This document shows, piece after piece, positions 33,509-43,579 of a stretch of DNA of 64,000 bases. The notes under the pieces were generated by a model, which was not told the origin of the DNA, ran no database searches, and saw nothing but the letters and a program-made list of their open reading frames with translations. Source of the DNA: Pseudozobellia thermophila. Its GTDB lineage: Bacteria; Bacteroidota; Bacteroidia; Flavobacteriales; Flavobacteriaceae. A program made the position numbers and the translations under genes. The first letter of the stretch is position 1; each line of letters opens with the position of its first letter. The stretch is taken from the NCBI RefSeq assembly GCF_900141855.1, contig NZ_FQYU01000004.1, forward strand, positions 248,001-312,000, given 5' to 3'.

Positions 33509-34738
33509 TTGAACACCCTTTTCTATATTATCGTTGCCATACTGGTGGTACAGTTTATCATGGAAACGGTTCTTGACCATCTGAACGCCAAACACTACAA
33601 CGACCCGATCCCCGAGGGACTGGACGATGTTTTCGACAAGGACGAATACCAAAAATCGCAAGCCTACAAAAAAACCACCTATCGCTTCGGCCTAGCCACC
33701 TCTACCTTTTCCCTGGTGTTGACCCTTGCCTTCCTGTTCTTCGGCGGCTTCGAATGGGTAAACCAAATCGCCCGCTCCCTGACCGACAACACCATCGCCA
33801 TGACTTTGATTTTCTTCGGCATCATCTTTATCGGAAACGATTTGATCACCCTGCCCTTCTCGTACTATGCCACTTTTGTTATCGAGGAAAATTTCGGGTT
33901 CAACAAAACGACAAAAAAACTGTTCTTTATGGACAAGCTCAAGGGATGGGCCATGATGCTCGTTGTGGGAGGCCTGATCCTGACCCTGGTCTTGTGGTTT
34001 TACGGATGGGCCGGCGACAGTTTTTGGATATACGCCTGGATCCTCGTGGCCGTCTTTACCCTTTTCATGAACCTCTTCTACAGCAAACTGATCGTACCGA
34101 TGTTCAACAAGCAGACGCCCCTGGAGCAGGGAAGCCTAAAGGCCAAGATCGAAACCTATGCCAAAAATGTAGGTTTCGAACTGCAGCACGTCTTTGTGAT
34201 CGACGGTTCAAAACGTTCGACCAAGGCGAATGCCTACTTTTCAGGTTTTGGAAAGGAGAAAAGGGTCACCCTTTACGACACTTTGATCAAGGACCTTGAG
34301 GAAGAGGAGATAGTGGCCGTCTTGGCCCATGAAGTCGGACATTACAAAAAGAACCACATTATTTACAATTTGATCGCCTCGATCTTGCTTACCGGGGTTA
34401 CGCTTTTTATTCTTTCCCTGTTCATCAACAATCCCGAGGTCTCATATGCCATAGGCGTTACCACCCCGAGCTTTCATGCCGCCCTAATAGGTTTTGGCAT
34501 ATTGTACAGTCCCATTTCCGAAATTACGGGATTGGCCATGAACCACCTTTCCCGGAAATTCGAATACCAGGCCGATGATTACGCCAAAGATACCTATGCC
34601 GCCCTCCCCTTGATCACGGCCCTAAAAAAACTATCGAAGAACAGCCTCAGCAACCTTACCCCCCACCCGGCCTACGTGTTTATGCACTACTCCCATCCGC
34701 CGCTGGCGAAGCGCATGGCCAATTTGAAAAAACAATGA
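33509..34738 (+). CDS. M48 (Ste24-like) membrane metalloprotease
   Basis: A 409-residue inner-membrane protease homologous to CaaX prenyl protease 1. It has about six membrane segments (for example 4-17, 62-80, 96-114, 145-166, 175-190) and the zinc motif HEVGH at 274-278, followed by SRKFEYQADDYA with the third ligand. Prenylation is not known in these bacteria, so it more likely acts in membrane-protein quality control. The start is TTG; an in-frame stop at 33494 excludes a longer form and the next ATG would delete the first helix. Confidence 0.92.
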   Translation: MNTLFYIIVAILVVQFIMETVLDHLNAKHYNDPIPEGLDDVFDKDEYQKSQAYKKTTYRFGLATSTFSLVLTLAFLFFGGFEWVNQIARSLTDNTIAMTLIFFGIIFIGNDLITLPFSYYATFVIEENFGFNKTTKKLFFMDKLKGWAMMLVVGGLILTLVLWFYGWAGDSFWIYAWILVAVFTLFMNLFYSKLIVPMFNKQTPLEQGSLKAKIETYAKNVGFELQHVFVIDGSKRSTKANAYFSGFGKEKRVTLYDTLIKDLEEEEIVAVLAHEVGHYKKNHIIYNLIASILLTGVTLFILSLFINNPEVSYAIGVTTPSFHAALIGFGILYSPISEITGLAMNHLSRKFEYQADDYAKDTYAALPLITALKKLSKNSLSNLTPHPAYVFMHYSHPPLAKRMANLKKQ

Positions 34739-34835
34739 TAGAACCCATGGGGCCCCTTCTTAAAAGTTCAAATTAAATTTACCCTGCCAAAGTTGAACGG
34801 GCACAATTTTTGTTGTATACCAAATCAGATTGTCC

Positions 34836-34843
34836 TATTTTTA
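34836..34843 (+). promoter_or_regulatory. Near-consensus promoter for relA/spoT
   Basis: TATTTTTA, one base off TAnnTTTG, preceded by TTG at 34813-34815 with 20 nt spacing. It ends 7 nt before the ATG. Confidence 0.35.
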
Positions 34844-34850
34844 TTATAAT

Positions 34851-37055
34851 ATGACCCAGGCCGCTATAGAACAGGAAAACAAGGAGATTGCCAAGCAATA
34901 CAAGGAGTTGCTTCGGCTGAGCTATCAAAACCTGTCGGATGACGACAAGACTTTGATACGTTCGGCTTTCGAGGTAGCCGTAGATGCGCATAAGAACCAA
35001 CGGAGAAAGTCGGGCGAGGCCTATGTGTTCCACCCCATTGCGGTGGCCAAGATCGTAGCTTCCGAAATCGGCCTGGACGCCATTTCCATTGCCTCGGCCC
35101 TATTGCACGATGTTGTCGAGGATACCGAGTACACCCTCGACGATATGGAGCGTATGTTCGGGGAGACGGTAGCCCGTATCGTTGACGGACTGACCAAGAT
35201 AGCGCACCTCAAAAAGGACATGAGCACCTCGCAACAAGCGGAAAACTTCCGGAAAATGCTGCTTACCCTGAACGACGATGTCCGGGTGATCTTGATCAAG
35301 ATCGCAGATCGCTACCACAACATGCTTACGATGGATTCCATGCCGGAGCACAAACAGGTAAAAATAGCTTCGGAAACCCTTTATATATATGCCCCCTTGG
35401 CGCACCGCATCGGACTTTACAACATTAAGACCGACCTCGAGGACCTGAGCCTAAAATATACCGAACCCGATGTCTATGAAGACATCAAAGGAAAAATAGA
35501 GGAATCAAAGGAAGACCAGCAGGCCTATATCGACGCTTTTTCAGAGATCATAGACAATTCGCTCAGGGAAGAAGGCCTCCATTACGAGATCAAGGGCCGA
35601 ATGAAATCCATTTTTTCCATCCGTAGGAAAATGAAGGCCCAAAACGTGTCTTTCGATGAAATTTACGACAAGTTCGCCATTCGGATCATTTACAAATCGG
35701 ACCGACAGAACGAGAAGTTTTTGGCCTGGAAGATCTATTCGATAGTCACGGACCATTTTACGCCCAACCCGGTACGGTTGCGCGATTGGATCTCGTCGCC
35801 CAAATCGACAGGCTACGAGGCCCTTCACATCACCGTAATGGGGCCCAAGGGCCGCTGGGTCGAAGTGCAGATCCGAAGCGAGCGCATGCACGAAATAGCG
35901 GAAAAGGGCTATGCCGCCCATTTTAAGTACAAACACGGGGACCAAAAGGAACAGGGAATCGAGGTGTGGTTGAACCGGCTACAGGAGGCCCTTGAAAACG
36001 CAAATTCGAACGCCGTGGATTTTGTGGAGGAATTCAAGCTCAACCTCTACTCAAAGGAAATCTTCGTCTTTACCCCCAAGGGAGAGCTCAAGTCGCTGCC
36101 CAAGGGGGCGACGCCCTTGGACTTTGCCTTTCACATCCATACCCAGGTGGGCATGCGCACACGCGGGGCCAAGGTCAACGGCAAGCTCGTTCCCTTGAAC
36201 ACCACCCTGCACAGTGGCGACCAAGTAGAGATCATCACCTCCGATCAGGCCAAGCCCAACCAAAACTGGTTGGATTACGCCACCACGGCCAGGGCGAGGG
36301 CCAAGATCAAATCGTCGCTCCGTGAAGAGAAAAAATCGATGGCCGATGAAGGCAAGATAATCCTCCGCCGAAAACTCAAGTCGCAAAAAATCACATTGAA
36401 CGAGGACATCGTCAATAAAATGGTGGTCTTCTTCAAACTAAAGACCAGTCTCGACCTATTTTATCGGGTGGGCATCGGCGCTATAGACAACCAAATGATC
36501 AAGGACTTTGTCTCGTCCTATAGCAATGCGTTTATCAGTTTCTTCAAAAACAAAATACGGCGCAATCCGGTTCCCGACGACATCGACAAGCAAGAGATCA
36601 CCACCAAATACGATGTGCTCGTGTTCGGCAAGGAAGAGGAAAAGTTGGAATACACCCTCGCAAAATGCTGCAATCCCATCCCCGGCGACGACGTGTTCGG
36701 CTTCGTCACCGTTAACGAAGGGATCAAAGTGCACAAAAAAAACTGCCCGAACGCCATTCAATTGCAATCGAATTACGCCTATCGGATCATTAGGGCCAAG
36801 TGGATCGATTCGACCCAGGAAGAATTCCAATCGGAGATCCAACTTACGGGCATCGACAACCTCGGCTTGGTAAACGAGATAACCCAGGTCATTTCGGACG
36901 ATATGCACGTGAACATGCGCAACCTTAACTTCAGTACCGATGGCGGCACCTTTACGGGCCGGATCACGGTAGTGGTCAAGAACAATGGCATTCTCAAGAA
37001 GCTTATCGAAAACCTGAAGGAGATCAACGGCATTGATAAAGTAAGCCGATTGTAG
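34851..37055 (+). CDS. Bifunctional (p)ppGpp synthetase/hydrolase
   Basis: A 734-residue Rel/SpoT protein that makes and breaks the stringent-response alarmone. Domains in order: HD hydrolase (about 40-200, with H61, H86-D87 and IKIADRYHNM intact), synthetase (about 240-365, with SPKSTGYEALHITV), TGS (about 400-460, EIFVFTPKGE) and a C-terminal ACT domain (about 660-734). Both catalytic halves look functional. The ATG at 34851 was preferred to TTG 34830, which lies before the -7 box. fur and purA follow on the same strand. Confidence 0.95.
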   Translation: MTQAAIEQENKEIAKQYKELLRLSYQNLSDDDKTLIRSAFEVAVDAHKNQRRKSGEAYVFHPIAVAKIVASEIGLDAISIASALLHDVVEDTEYTLDDMERMFGETVARIVDGLTKIAHLKKDMSTSQQAENFRKMLLTLNDDVRVILIKIADRYHNMLTMDSMPEHKQVKIASETLYIYAPLAHRIGLYNIKTDLEDLSLKYTEPDVYEDIKGKIEESKEDQQAYIDAFSEIIDNSLREEGLHYEIKGRMKSIFSIRRKMKAQNVSFDEIYDKFAIRIIYKSDRQNEKFLAWKIYSIVTDHFTPNPVRLRDWISSPKSTGYEALHITVMGPKGRWVEVQIRSERMHEIAEKGYAAHFKYKHGDQKEQGIEVWLNRLQEALENANSNAVDFVEEFKLNLYSKEIFVFTPKGELKSLPKGATPLDFAFHIHTQVGMRTRGAKVNGKLVPLNTTLHSGDQVEIITSDQAKPNQNWLDYATTARARAKIKSSLREEKKSMADEGKIILRRKLKSQKITLNEDIVNKMVVFFKLKTSLDLFYRVGIGAIDNQMIKDFVSSYSNAFISFFKNKIRRNPVPDDIDKQEITTKYDVLVFGKEEEKLEYTLAKCCNPIPGDDVFGFVTVNEGIKVHKKNCPNAIQLQSNYAYRIIRAKWIDSTQEEFQSEIQLTGIDNLGLVNEITQVISDDMHVNMRNLNFSTDGGTFTGRITVVVKNNGILKKLIENLKEINGIDKVSRL

Positions 37056-37077
37056 ACGGGGTATTAAAATATAACTG

Positions 37078-37085
37078 TACATTTG
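37078..37085 (+). promoter_or_regulatory. Predicted internal -7 box before fur
   Basis: TACATTTG in the 54-nt relA-fur gap, 24 nt before the ATG at 37110. It overlaps the perfect 10-bp palindrome ATTTGCAAAT at 37081-37090, so binding of a dimeric regulator here is possible. Confidence 0.4.
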
Positions 37086-37109
37086 CAAATCGAAGTACGT
37101 AATCTTGTT

Positions 37110-37565
37110 ATGGCTGAAAATAAGAACCAGGAAATAGTAAAAAATGTCTTCACGACGTTTTTGGAGGAAAACGGGCATAGAAAAACACCCGAGCGCTATG
37201 CCATTCTCCAGGAAATCTACGACAGTGAAGAGCATTTTGATATCGAATCGCTCTACATCAACATGAAAAACAAGAATTACCGGGTGAGCAGGGCTACCCT
37301 CTACAACACCATAGAGCTTCTCCTGGAATGCAAATTGGTCCGAAAACACCAGTTCGGAAAAAGCCAGGCCCAGTACGAAAAATCGTATTTCGACCGTCAA
37401 CACGACCACGTCATCTTGACCGATACGGGCGAGGTCGTCGAGTTTTGCGACCCGCGCATCCAATCCATCAAAAAGACCATAGAAGAGGTGTTCGACATAA
37501 AGATCAACACCCACTCTCTTTATTTTTATGGTACACGAAACAAAAAAGAAAACACAAACAGCTAA
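37110..37565 (+). CDS. Fur-family metal-dependent repressor
   Basis: A 151-residue Fur-family regulator with a winged helix (about 15-85, [14 protein letters not shown] as recognition region) and a dimerisation domain with HDH (98-100), C113 and H135. The CxxC zinc motif that most Fur proteins have after HDH is absent (VILTDTG at 101-107). Iron, manganese, zinc or peroxide sensing cannot be told apart. The ATG at 37110 was chosen over TTG 37083, inside the -7 box. It sits between relA and purA. Confidence 0.92.
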   Translation: MAENKNQEIVKNVFTTFLEENGHRKTPERYAILQEIYDSEEHFDIESLYINMKNKNYRVSRATLYNTIELLLECKLVRKHQFGKSQAQYEKSYFDRQHDHVILTDTGEVVEFCDPRIQSIKKTIEEVFDIKINTHSLYFYGTRNKKENTNS

Positions 37566-37578
37566 GCGAATTTTTTAA

Positions 37579-38850
37579 ATGGCAGTAGATTTATTGTTAG
37601 GACTACAATGGGGAGACGAAGGAAAAGGTAAAATTGTAGACGTACTAACCAAAAACTATGATATTATCGCGCGCTTTCAGGGCGGCCCCAATGCAGGGCA
37701 CACCTTGGAGTTCGATGGTATAAAACATGTTCTCCACACGATCCCTTCGGGTATTTTCCATAAGAACGCTGTAAACGTAGTGGGCAACGGGGTGGTTATC
37801 GACCCGGTGATCTTTAAAAAGGAACTCGATGCCTTAAAACAGTTCGACCTCGATATAAAATCAAAATTGCTCATTTCGAGAAAAGCGCATTTGATACTGC
37901 CAACGCACCGTTTGCTCGATGCCGCGTCAGAGACGGCAAAAGGCAAGGCAAAGATCGGGTCTACCTTAAAGGGAATCGGACCTACGTATATGGACAAAAC
38001 GGGCCGAAACGGCATGCGGATAGGCGATTTGGAACTATCGGACTGGAAGGAAAAATACCGCGCCCTGGCCGATAAGCACGAAGGCATGATCAACTATTAC
38101 AATGTCGATATACAGTACGATCTTGCCGAATTGGAAGCCGAGTTCTTCGCTTCGGTCGAGGAATTGAAAAAACTGACCTTTATCGATAGCGAGGAATACC
38201 TGTACCAAGCGCAAAAATCAGGTAAGAAAATATTGGCCGAAGGAGCCCAAGGCTCGCTTCTCGACATAGATTTCGGTACCTATCCCTTTGTAACATCGAG
38301 CAACACCACCGCCGCCGGCGCATGTACCGGTTTGGGCGTTGCCCCCAACCAGATCGGCAAGGTACTGGGCATATTCAAGGCGTACACCACCCGGGTAGGG
38401 TCCGGCCCCTTTCCCACGGAACTCTTCGACGAAGACGGAGAAACCATGGGACGTGTGGGCAATGAATTTGGCGCTACCACCGGCAGGCCCCGCCGATGTG
38501 GCTGGCTAGACCTGGTCGCCCTCAAATATGCCGTCCAGGTAAACGGGGTAACCGAACTGATGATGATGAAGGCCGACGTACTCAGTGGTTTTGACACGAT
38601 CAAAATATGTACCGCATATAACTACAAAGGAAAAAAAATAGACCACCTTCCTTACAGCCTAGAGGCCGAAAACGTAAGCCCCATCTATAGCGAGGTAAAG
38701 GGATGGAAGGAAGATTTGACCCAGTTGGACAAAGCTTCGGAGTTTCCTGCCGCCTTGCAAGGCTATATCGACTTTTTGGAAAAGGAACTCGGAATACCGA
38801 TCAAAATTGTTTCGGTGGGACCGGACCGGACCCAGACCGTACACAGGTAG
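37579..38850 (+). CDS. purA: Adenylosuccinate synthase
   Basis: PurA makes adenylosuccinate from IMP, aspartate and GTP, the first committed step to AMP. The 423-residue protein has the N-terminal GTP loop GLQWGDEGKGK (8-18), GGPNAGHT, GIGPTYMDK, the switch GAQGSLLDIDFGTYPFVTSS region (about 215-235) and TTGRPRRCGWLD. It starts 13 nt after fur and is probably co-transcribed with it. The link to relA is sensible because (p)ppGpp inhibits PurA in several bacteria. Confidence 0.97.
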   Translation: MAVDLLLGLQWGDEGKGKIVDVLTKNYDIIARFQGGPNAGHTLEFDGIKHVLHTIPSGIFHKNAVNVVGNGVVIDPVIFKKELDALKQFDLDIKSKLLISRKAHLILPTHRLLDAASETAKGKAKIGSTLKGIGPTYMDKTGRNGMRIGDLELSDWKEKYRALADKHEGMINYYNVDIQYDLAELEAEFFASVEELKKLTFIDSEEYLYQAQKSGKKILAEGAQGSLLDIDFGTYPFVTSSNTTAAGACTGLGVAPNQIGKVLGIFKAYTTRVGSGPFPTELFDEDGETMGRVGNEFGATTGRPRRCGWLDLVALKYAVQVNGVTELMMMKADVLSGFDTIKICTAYNYKGKKIDHLPYSLEAENVSPIYSEVKGWKEDLTQLDKASEFPAALQGYIDFLEKELGIPIKIVSVGPDRTQTVHR

Positions 38851-38934
38851 GCGATAACCGGGAAGCTGGAAAAACGAAGGGACCCGTACCGGGAACGGCC
38901 CGGGACCACAGGGCTTCGGGCACGTCCTAAATCT

Positions 38935-40749
38935 ATGCTAAACCTTATTCGTTTCCACGGGAAAAAACCTATTTTTGGTCAAAATTTGAAGGAATTGAAC
39001 CCACTTCTGCGTATTCTGATCTTCCTAAGCGGTGTGACGGTATCCGTTGCCCAAGGGCAAGCACCTGTCAAGAACGACAGCGTTCAGAACAAACAGATCA
39101 ATATCGTTTACGGTGCCAATTTCACCAAGAACGAGGAACAGTTTCCGGGGGCCTCGATCTTCAGTAAGGACAGCCGCCAAGTACAGTTCGAACACCAAGG
39201 GGCCGACCTTTGGTGCGATATCGCCATCTACTACCAAAAGGAAAACCGGCTAAGGGCCTTGGGCAACGTGCGCCTCCAGCAGGGCGACTCGATCAAACTG
39301 ACCAGCGGCAAGATCAATTACGACGGGGAGACCAAATTGGCCAAGGCCTATGAAGACGTCCTCCTCGAGGCACAACAGGCAAGCGGACCGGTAACCCTGC
39401 GTACCGACACCCTGTACTTTGATCGCGAAAAACAGGAATCGTATTACAACAGCTCGGGGACCATTGTGGATTCGACCAATACCCTTACCAGCAAAATAGG
39501 CCGCTACTTTATGGAGCTGAACAAATACCAGTTCTTGGACAGCGTTCATATTGACAACCCGCAATACACCTTGGACTCGGAGCAACTCGATTACTATACC
39601 ACCTCAAAAAACGCCTATATGTACGGCCCTTCGACCATTACGGGCGAAACCTATAAAATATACTGCGAAAGAGGTTTTTACGATACAAAGGTAGAAAGTG
39701 GCTATGGCATAAAGAACACCCGGATCGATTACAACAACCGAATAATCGAAGGCGACAGCGTCTACTTCGACAAAGCCACCGAATTCGCCTCGGCCACGAA
39801 CAACATCGTAGTTACCGACACCGTAAACAACGGCGTAATACGGGCACACTACGCGGAGGTCTTCAAGGCCAAGGATTCGGTATTCGCCACAAAACGTGCG
39901 GTCTCCATCAGCTTGGTCGAACAAGATTCCCTATACATGCACGGCGACACCCTCATGGTGACCGGCAAGCCCCAAAATCGGATCTCAAGGGCCTTTCACA
40001 ATGCCAAATTCTACAAAACCGACCTCAGCGGAAAATGCGATTCCATCCATTTTTCGGAAAAAACGGGAATCACCCAGCTTATCAAAGACCCGGTTATCTG
40101 GAACGGTGAAAACCAAATGACGGGCGACAGCATCCATCTGATCTCCAACCTGAAGACCGAAAAGCTCGACTCCCTCAAAGTTATCAACAACGCCTTTATC
40201 GTTTCGTGGGACAGCATCGGAAAAACCGGGTACAACCAGGCGAAGGGCAAGGACCTTTTCGGCAAGTTTATCGATAACGAACTAAAGATAATCGACTTGG
40301 TAAAGAATACCGAGATCATTTATTACATGTACAACGACGATGACGAGCTTATAGGGATCGACAAGACCATTTGCAGCAAGATCCACATCACCATGGCCAA
40401 CAACGATGTGGAAGACCTCACCTTTATCACCGATCCCGACGGGGATATTTTTCCCGAAAAGGAACTCCCCCCGGAAAGTAGAAAGTTAAAAGGTTTTGTC
40501 TGGCGCGGCGATGAGCGGATCAAGACGAAGGAAGATATTTTCGATGAAGACGACAACAATATCGAATTGGCCGTCATACGCGGAATCGACCATCCCATAG
40601 ATATCGATGCCGAGGAAGCCGAGCGCCGCCGAAACTCCGGAGATCCCGTGAACGGTATTCCCACCGGCAACGACAAGGCCGTTCGACCCGAGGTTAAGGA
40701 AAGGCCGAAACAGATAAAGGTTACTTCCGACCCCAATCAGTTTCAATAA
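38935..40749 (+). CDS. OstA-like (LptA/LptD N-domain) exported protein
   Basis: A 604-residue exported protein of the Bacteroidota OstA-like family, built from beta-jellyroll repeats of the LptA type (about 60-480) and an acidic, disordered C-terminal tail. It probably takes part in lipopolysaccharide transport. Two starts compete. ATG 38935 leaves 26 residues before the hydrophobic core. TTG 38986 gives a standard signal peptide (KELNPLLRILIFLSG, ending near AQGQA) and follows a perfect -7 box at 38970-38977. I favour the TTG but list the longer frame. The aminotransferase gene follows after 12 nt. Confidence 0.85.
   Translation: MLNLIRFHGKKPIFGQNLKELNPLLRILIFLSGVTVSVAQGQAPVKNDSVQNKQINIVYGANFTKNEEQFPGASIFSKDSRQVQFEHQGADLWCDIAIYYQKENRLRALGNVRLQQGDSIKLTSGKINYDGETKLAKAYEDVLLEAQQASGPVTLRTDTLYFDREKQESYYNSSGTIVDSTNTLTSKIGRYFMELNKYQFLDSVHIDNPQYTLDSEQLDYYTTSKNAYMYGPSTITGETYKIYCERGFYDTKVESGYGIKNTRIDYNNRIIEGDSVYFDKATEFASATNNIVVTDTVNNGVIRAHYAEVFKAKDSVFATKRAVSISLVEQDSLYMHGDTLMVTGKPQNRISRAFHNAKFYKTDLSGKCDSIHFSEKTGITQLIKDPVIWNGENQMTGDSIHLISNLKTEKLDSLKVINNAFIVSWDSIGKTGYNQAKGKDLFGKFIDNELKIIDLVKNTEIIYYMYNDDDELIGIDKTICSKIHITMANNDVEDLTFITDPDGDIFPEKELPPESRKLKGFVWRGDERIKTKEDIFDEDDNNIELAVIRGIDHPIDIDAEEAERRRNSGDPVNGIPTGNDKAVRPEVKERPKQIKVTSDPNQFQ
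38970..38977 (+). promoter_or_regulatory. Predicted -7 box for the OstA-like gene
   Basis: TATTTTTG, inside the longer reading frame and 8 nt before the alternative TTG start at 38986. It argues that ATG 38935 is not the true start. Confidence 0.4.
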
Positions 40750-40761
40750 GTATAAGCGGTC

Positions 40762-41943
40762 ATGAAAGAAGATTTCTTGAAATATCAGGCGCAGACCTCT
40801 GCCCACCCCTTGGCCATGGAAGTTTCCCGCGCCGAAGGAAGCTATATCTACGACACCCAGGGAAGGCCCCATTTGGACTTTGTGGCGGGCGTTTCCGCCT
40901 GTAGTCTGGGCCATTGCCACCCCAAGGTCGTCGAGGCGGTACAGAAACAGGCCGAGACCTATATGCATGTCATGGTATATGGTGAGTATGCCCAAGCCCC
41001 GGCCGTGGAATACACCAAGCTCTTGGCTTCGCTCTTGCCCGATAACCTAGAGACCACATACCTGGTCAACTCGGGCACCGAAGCGATCGAAGGAGCCCTA
41101 AAGCTTGCCCGAAGGGCAACCGGGCGCAGCCAATTGATCGCCGCCAAAAATGCCTACCACGGGAATACCATGGGCAGCCTGAGCATGCTGGGTACCGAAG
41201 AGCGGAAAAGTGCCTTTAGGCCCTTATTGCCCGATGTTGCCTTTATTGGGTTCAACCGTAAGGAAGACCTCGACCAAATTACCGGGAAGACAGCGGCCGT
41301 ATTGCTGGAGACCATACAAGGCGGAGCAGGATTTATCCTGCCTACGGACGATTACCTGAAAGAAGTCAGGAAGCGGTGCGACGAAACCGGAACCTTATTG
41401 ATCCTTGACGAAATCCAACCCGGTTTCGGACGGACCGGTAGACTCTTCGCCTTTGAACATTACGGTATCAGTCCCGACATCCTGGTCATCGGTAAAGGGA
41501 TGGCCTCGGGGCTTCCCGCCGGGGCCTTTGTCGCCTCCCACAAGCTCATGTCCCTATTGCAGTACGGCCCCAAACAGGGACATATAACAACTTTTGGCGG
41601 AAATTCGGTAATCGCCGCGGCCAGTTTGGCCACCCTTAAACACATTACCACGTCCAATCTCATGGCCGCGTCGCTAAAAAAGGAAAAACGGATCAGAAAA
41701 CGGCTCAAACATCCGCTTATCAAGGAAATAAGGGGAAAAGGGCTCATGCTTGCCCTAATCATGGAGAGCGCGGAAATTGCAGACCATGTAATATTGGCAT
41801 GTGCCAAAAGGGGCCTGATATTGTTCTGGTTGCTGTTCGAGCCCCGTGCCATTCGCATTTCGCCGCCTTTGACCATTTCCGATGAGGAAATTGAAAAAGG
41901 ATGTGGCACGATCCTTGAAGTTTTAACGGAGTACAGGCAATAA
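40762..41943 (+). CDS. Class III PLP aminotransferase
   Basis: A 393-residue fold-type I aminotransferase with NSGTEAIEGALKLAR, AYHGNTMGSLSM, LDEIQPGFGRTG and the PLP lysine K245 in IGKGMASG. It resembles acetylornithine/aspartate-family class III enzymes, but the gene is not next to arginine, lysine or ornithine genes, so the amino donor is unknown. A separate ornithine aminotransferase is present at 60.9-62.1 kb. It is in an operon with the OstA-like gene. Confidence 0.9.
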   Translation: MKEDFLKYQAQTSAHPLAMEVSRAEGSYIYDTQGRPHLDFVAGVSACSLGHCHPKVVEAVQKQAETYMHVMVYGEYAQAPAVEYTKLLASLLPDNLETTYLVNSGTEAIEGALKLARRATGRSQLIAAKNAYHGNTMGSLSMLGTEERKSAFRPLLPDVAFIGFNRKEDLDQITGKTAAVLLETIQGGAGFILPTDDYLKEVRKRCDETGTLLILDEIQPGFGRTGRLFAFEHYGISPDILVIGKGMASGLPAGAFVASHKLMSLLQYGPKQGHITTFGGNSVIAAASLATLKHITTSNLMAASLKKEKRIRKRLKHPLIKEIRGKGLMLALIMESAEIADHVILACAKRGLILFWLLFEPRAIRISPPLTISDEEIEKGCGTILEVLTEYRQ

Positions 41944-42040
41944 CTTGTTAACTAATTTGTTAATAATATAGCCTCTAACGGAGAAAAATGTAGCCTGCAA
42001 AAGGTTACTTTTAATTCCATAGTTTAACCAAAACGTTCTT

Positions 42041-43450
42041 ATGGCGTTAGAATCTAACGAAAGGCCAGACCGACCCATCGCCAAGTTTGAATCGATGCTC
42101 AAGACTGACGACATCTACTTCTTCGATGCCGAGGATTTTGAGGACATTATCCATCATTACCTCAACAACGGCAAAATCAACTTGGCCAAAAAGGCGATTA
42201 AAATCGGTCTGCAACAGCACCCCGGATCTATAGAACTCAAACTGCTCGACGTGGAGGTCCTCGTTTTTGAAAACCACCTCGATCTGGCCGAACAGTATTT
42301 GGACGAATTGCAATTACTGGACAGCAGCAATGAGGAAATATTCATACAACGGGCCAATATCTATTCGAAAAAAGACAACCACGAGGCAGCGGTAGCCCTG
42401 TTGAACAAGGCCTTGGACCTATCCGAGAACAGTTTCGACATTTATTCCTTGCTGGGCATGGAATACCTGTTTATGGACGATTTCAAACTCGCCAAGGAAA
42501 GTTTTATGCGCTGCGTCTCCTTCGACGAACAGGATTATTCGTCGCTTTACAACGTAATCTATTGTTTCGAGTTCCTCGAAGATTACGACGGGGCCATTGT
42601 ATACCTGAACGATTACCTCGAACGCAATCCGTATTGCGAAGTGGCCTGGCACCAACTGGGCAAACAGTACATTGCCAAGAACATGCTCAACGAAGCCCTG
42701 GGTGCATTTGACTTTGCCATCATATCCGACGATACCTTTATCGGGGCTTATTTCGAAAAGGGCAAAGTACTCGAAAAACTCGGCAGGTACAACGAGGCCA
42801 TAGAAAATTACGAGACGACCATCAAGATGGAAGACCCCACCTCGCATGCCTATCTCAGAATAGGCAAGTGCCACGAACGGCTGGGCAACTACGAAATGGC
42901 CAAATACTATTACTACCACACCGTACACGAAGACCCCTTGCTTGACAAGGGTTGGTTGGCCATTACCGACTTCTATTACAAAAGGAACAACTACAAGAAG
43001 GCCCTGTTCTATGTCAACAAGGCCTTGAATATAGATGGGGAGAATCCACAGTACTGGAAAAAATGTGCCACGATCAATGCCGCCCTGCAGCGTTATGACC
43101 AGGCCGACTTTTCGTACAAACAGGCTGTTGACCTGGGCAATTACGAGTTGGGCACATGGCTTGATTGGGCCGATGTCGTGTTCAAGAACAAGGATGTTCG
43201 CGGCGCCCTCCAGATATTGGCACAAGGCCAGGAATTTTACCCCGACAATGCCGTCATCAAATATAAGGCCGCCGGTTTTTACCTCGAGATGAACGATAGC
43301 ATCAACGCCAGGATAAGCCTTATCGATGCCCTAAAGCTCGACATTCAAAAGCTGCCCGTTTTCAACGAAGAATTTCCCCAGTACGCGGCAACCGATTGGG
43401 TAAGGAACATTGTCGCCAAGCACGAAAAATCGAAGGGCAAGACCAGCTAA
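42041..43450 (+). CDS. Large tetratricopeptide-repeat protein
   Basis: A 469-residue, soluble, acidic protein without signal peptide, made of about ten TPR-like helical pairs (for example ALLNKALDLSENSFDIYSLLG, KGKVLEKLGRYNEAIENYE, RIGKCHERLGNYEMAKYYY and following). It is a likely scaffold for a complex; the partners are unknown. It starts 97 nt after the aminotransferase stop. A TACTTTTA element 27 nt upstream is a weak promoter candidate. Confidence 0.88.
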   Translation: MALESNERPDRPIAKFESMLKTDDIYFFDAEDFEDIIHHYLNNGKINLAKKAIKIGLQQHPGSIELKLLDVEVLVFENHLDLAEQYLDELQLLDSSNEEIFIQRANIYSKKDNHEAAVALLNKALDLSENSFDIYSLLGMEYLFMDDFKLAKESFMRCVSFDEQDYSSLYNVIYCFEFLEDYDGAIVYLNDYLERNPYCEVAWHQLGKQYIAKNMLNEALGAFDFAIISDDTFIGAYFEKGKVLEKLGRYNEAIENYETTIKMEDPTSHAYLRIGKCHERLGNYEMAKYYYYHTVHEDPLLDKGWLAITDFYYKRNNYKKALFYVNKALNIDGENPQYWKKCATINAALQRYDQADFSYKQAVDLGNYELGTWLDWADVVFKNKDVRGALQILAQGQEFYPDNAVIKYKAAGFYLEMNDSINARISLIDALKLDIQKLPVFNEEFPQYAATDWVRNIVAKHEKSKGKTS

Positions 43451-43550
43451 TAGCCGAAATTCCCGCCTTAGTACACCCATGGCACCCTTTACTTAAAAGG
43501 ATAGGCGCCCAAGCTTTGTTCTTTTATTCGGTACTACCACTATAAAAAGC

Positions 43551-43558
43551 TATTTTTG
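43551..43558 (+). promoter_or_regulatory. Predicted -7 box for the DUF368 pair
   Basis: TATTTTTG ends 21 nt before the ATG at 43580. Confidence 0.5.
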
Positions 43559-43579
43559 CTTCCATTGAAAATTTGCCTC

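Noticed and set aside
36456-37514. 352-codon open frame on the minus strand
   Set aside because: It covers parts of both relA/spoT and fur in antisense, so it cannot be an independent conserved gene without stronger support.
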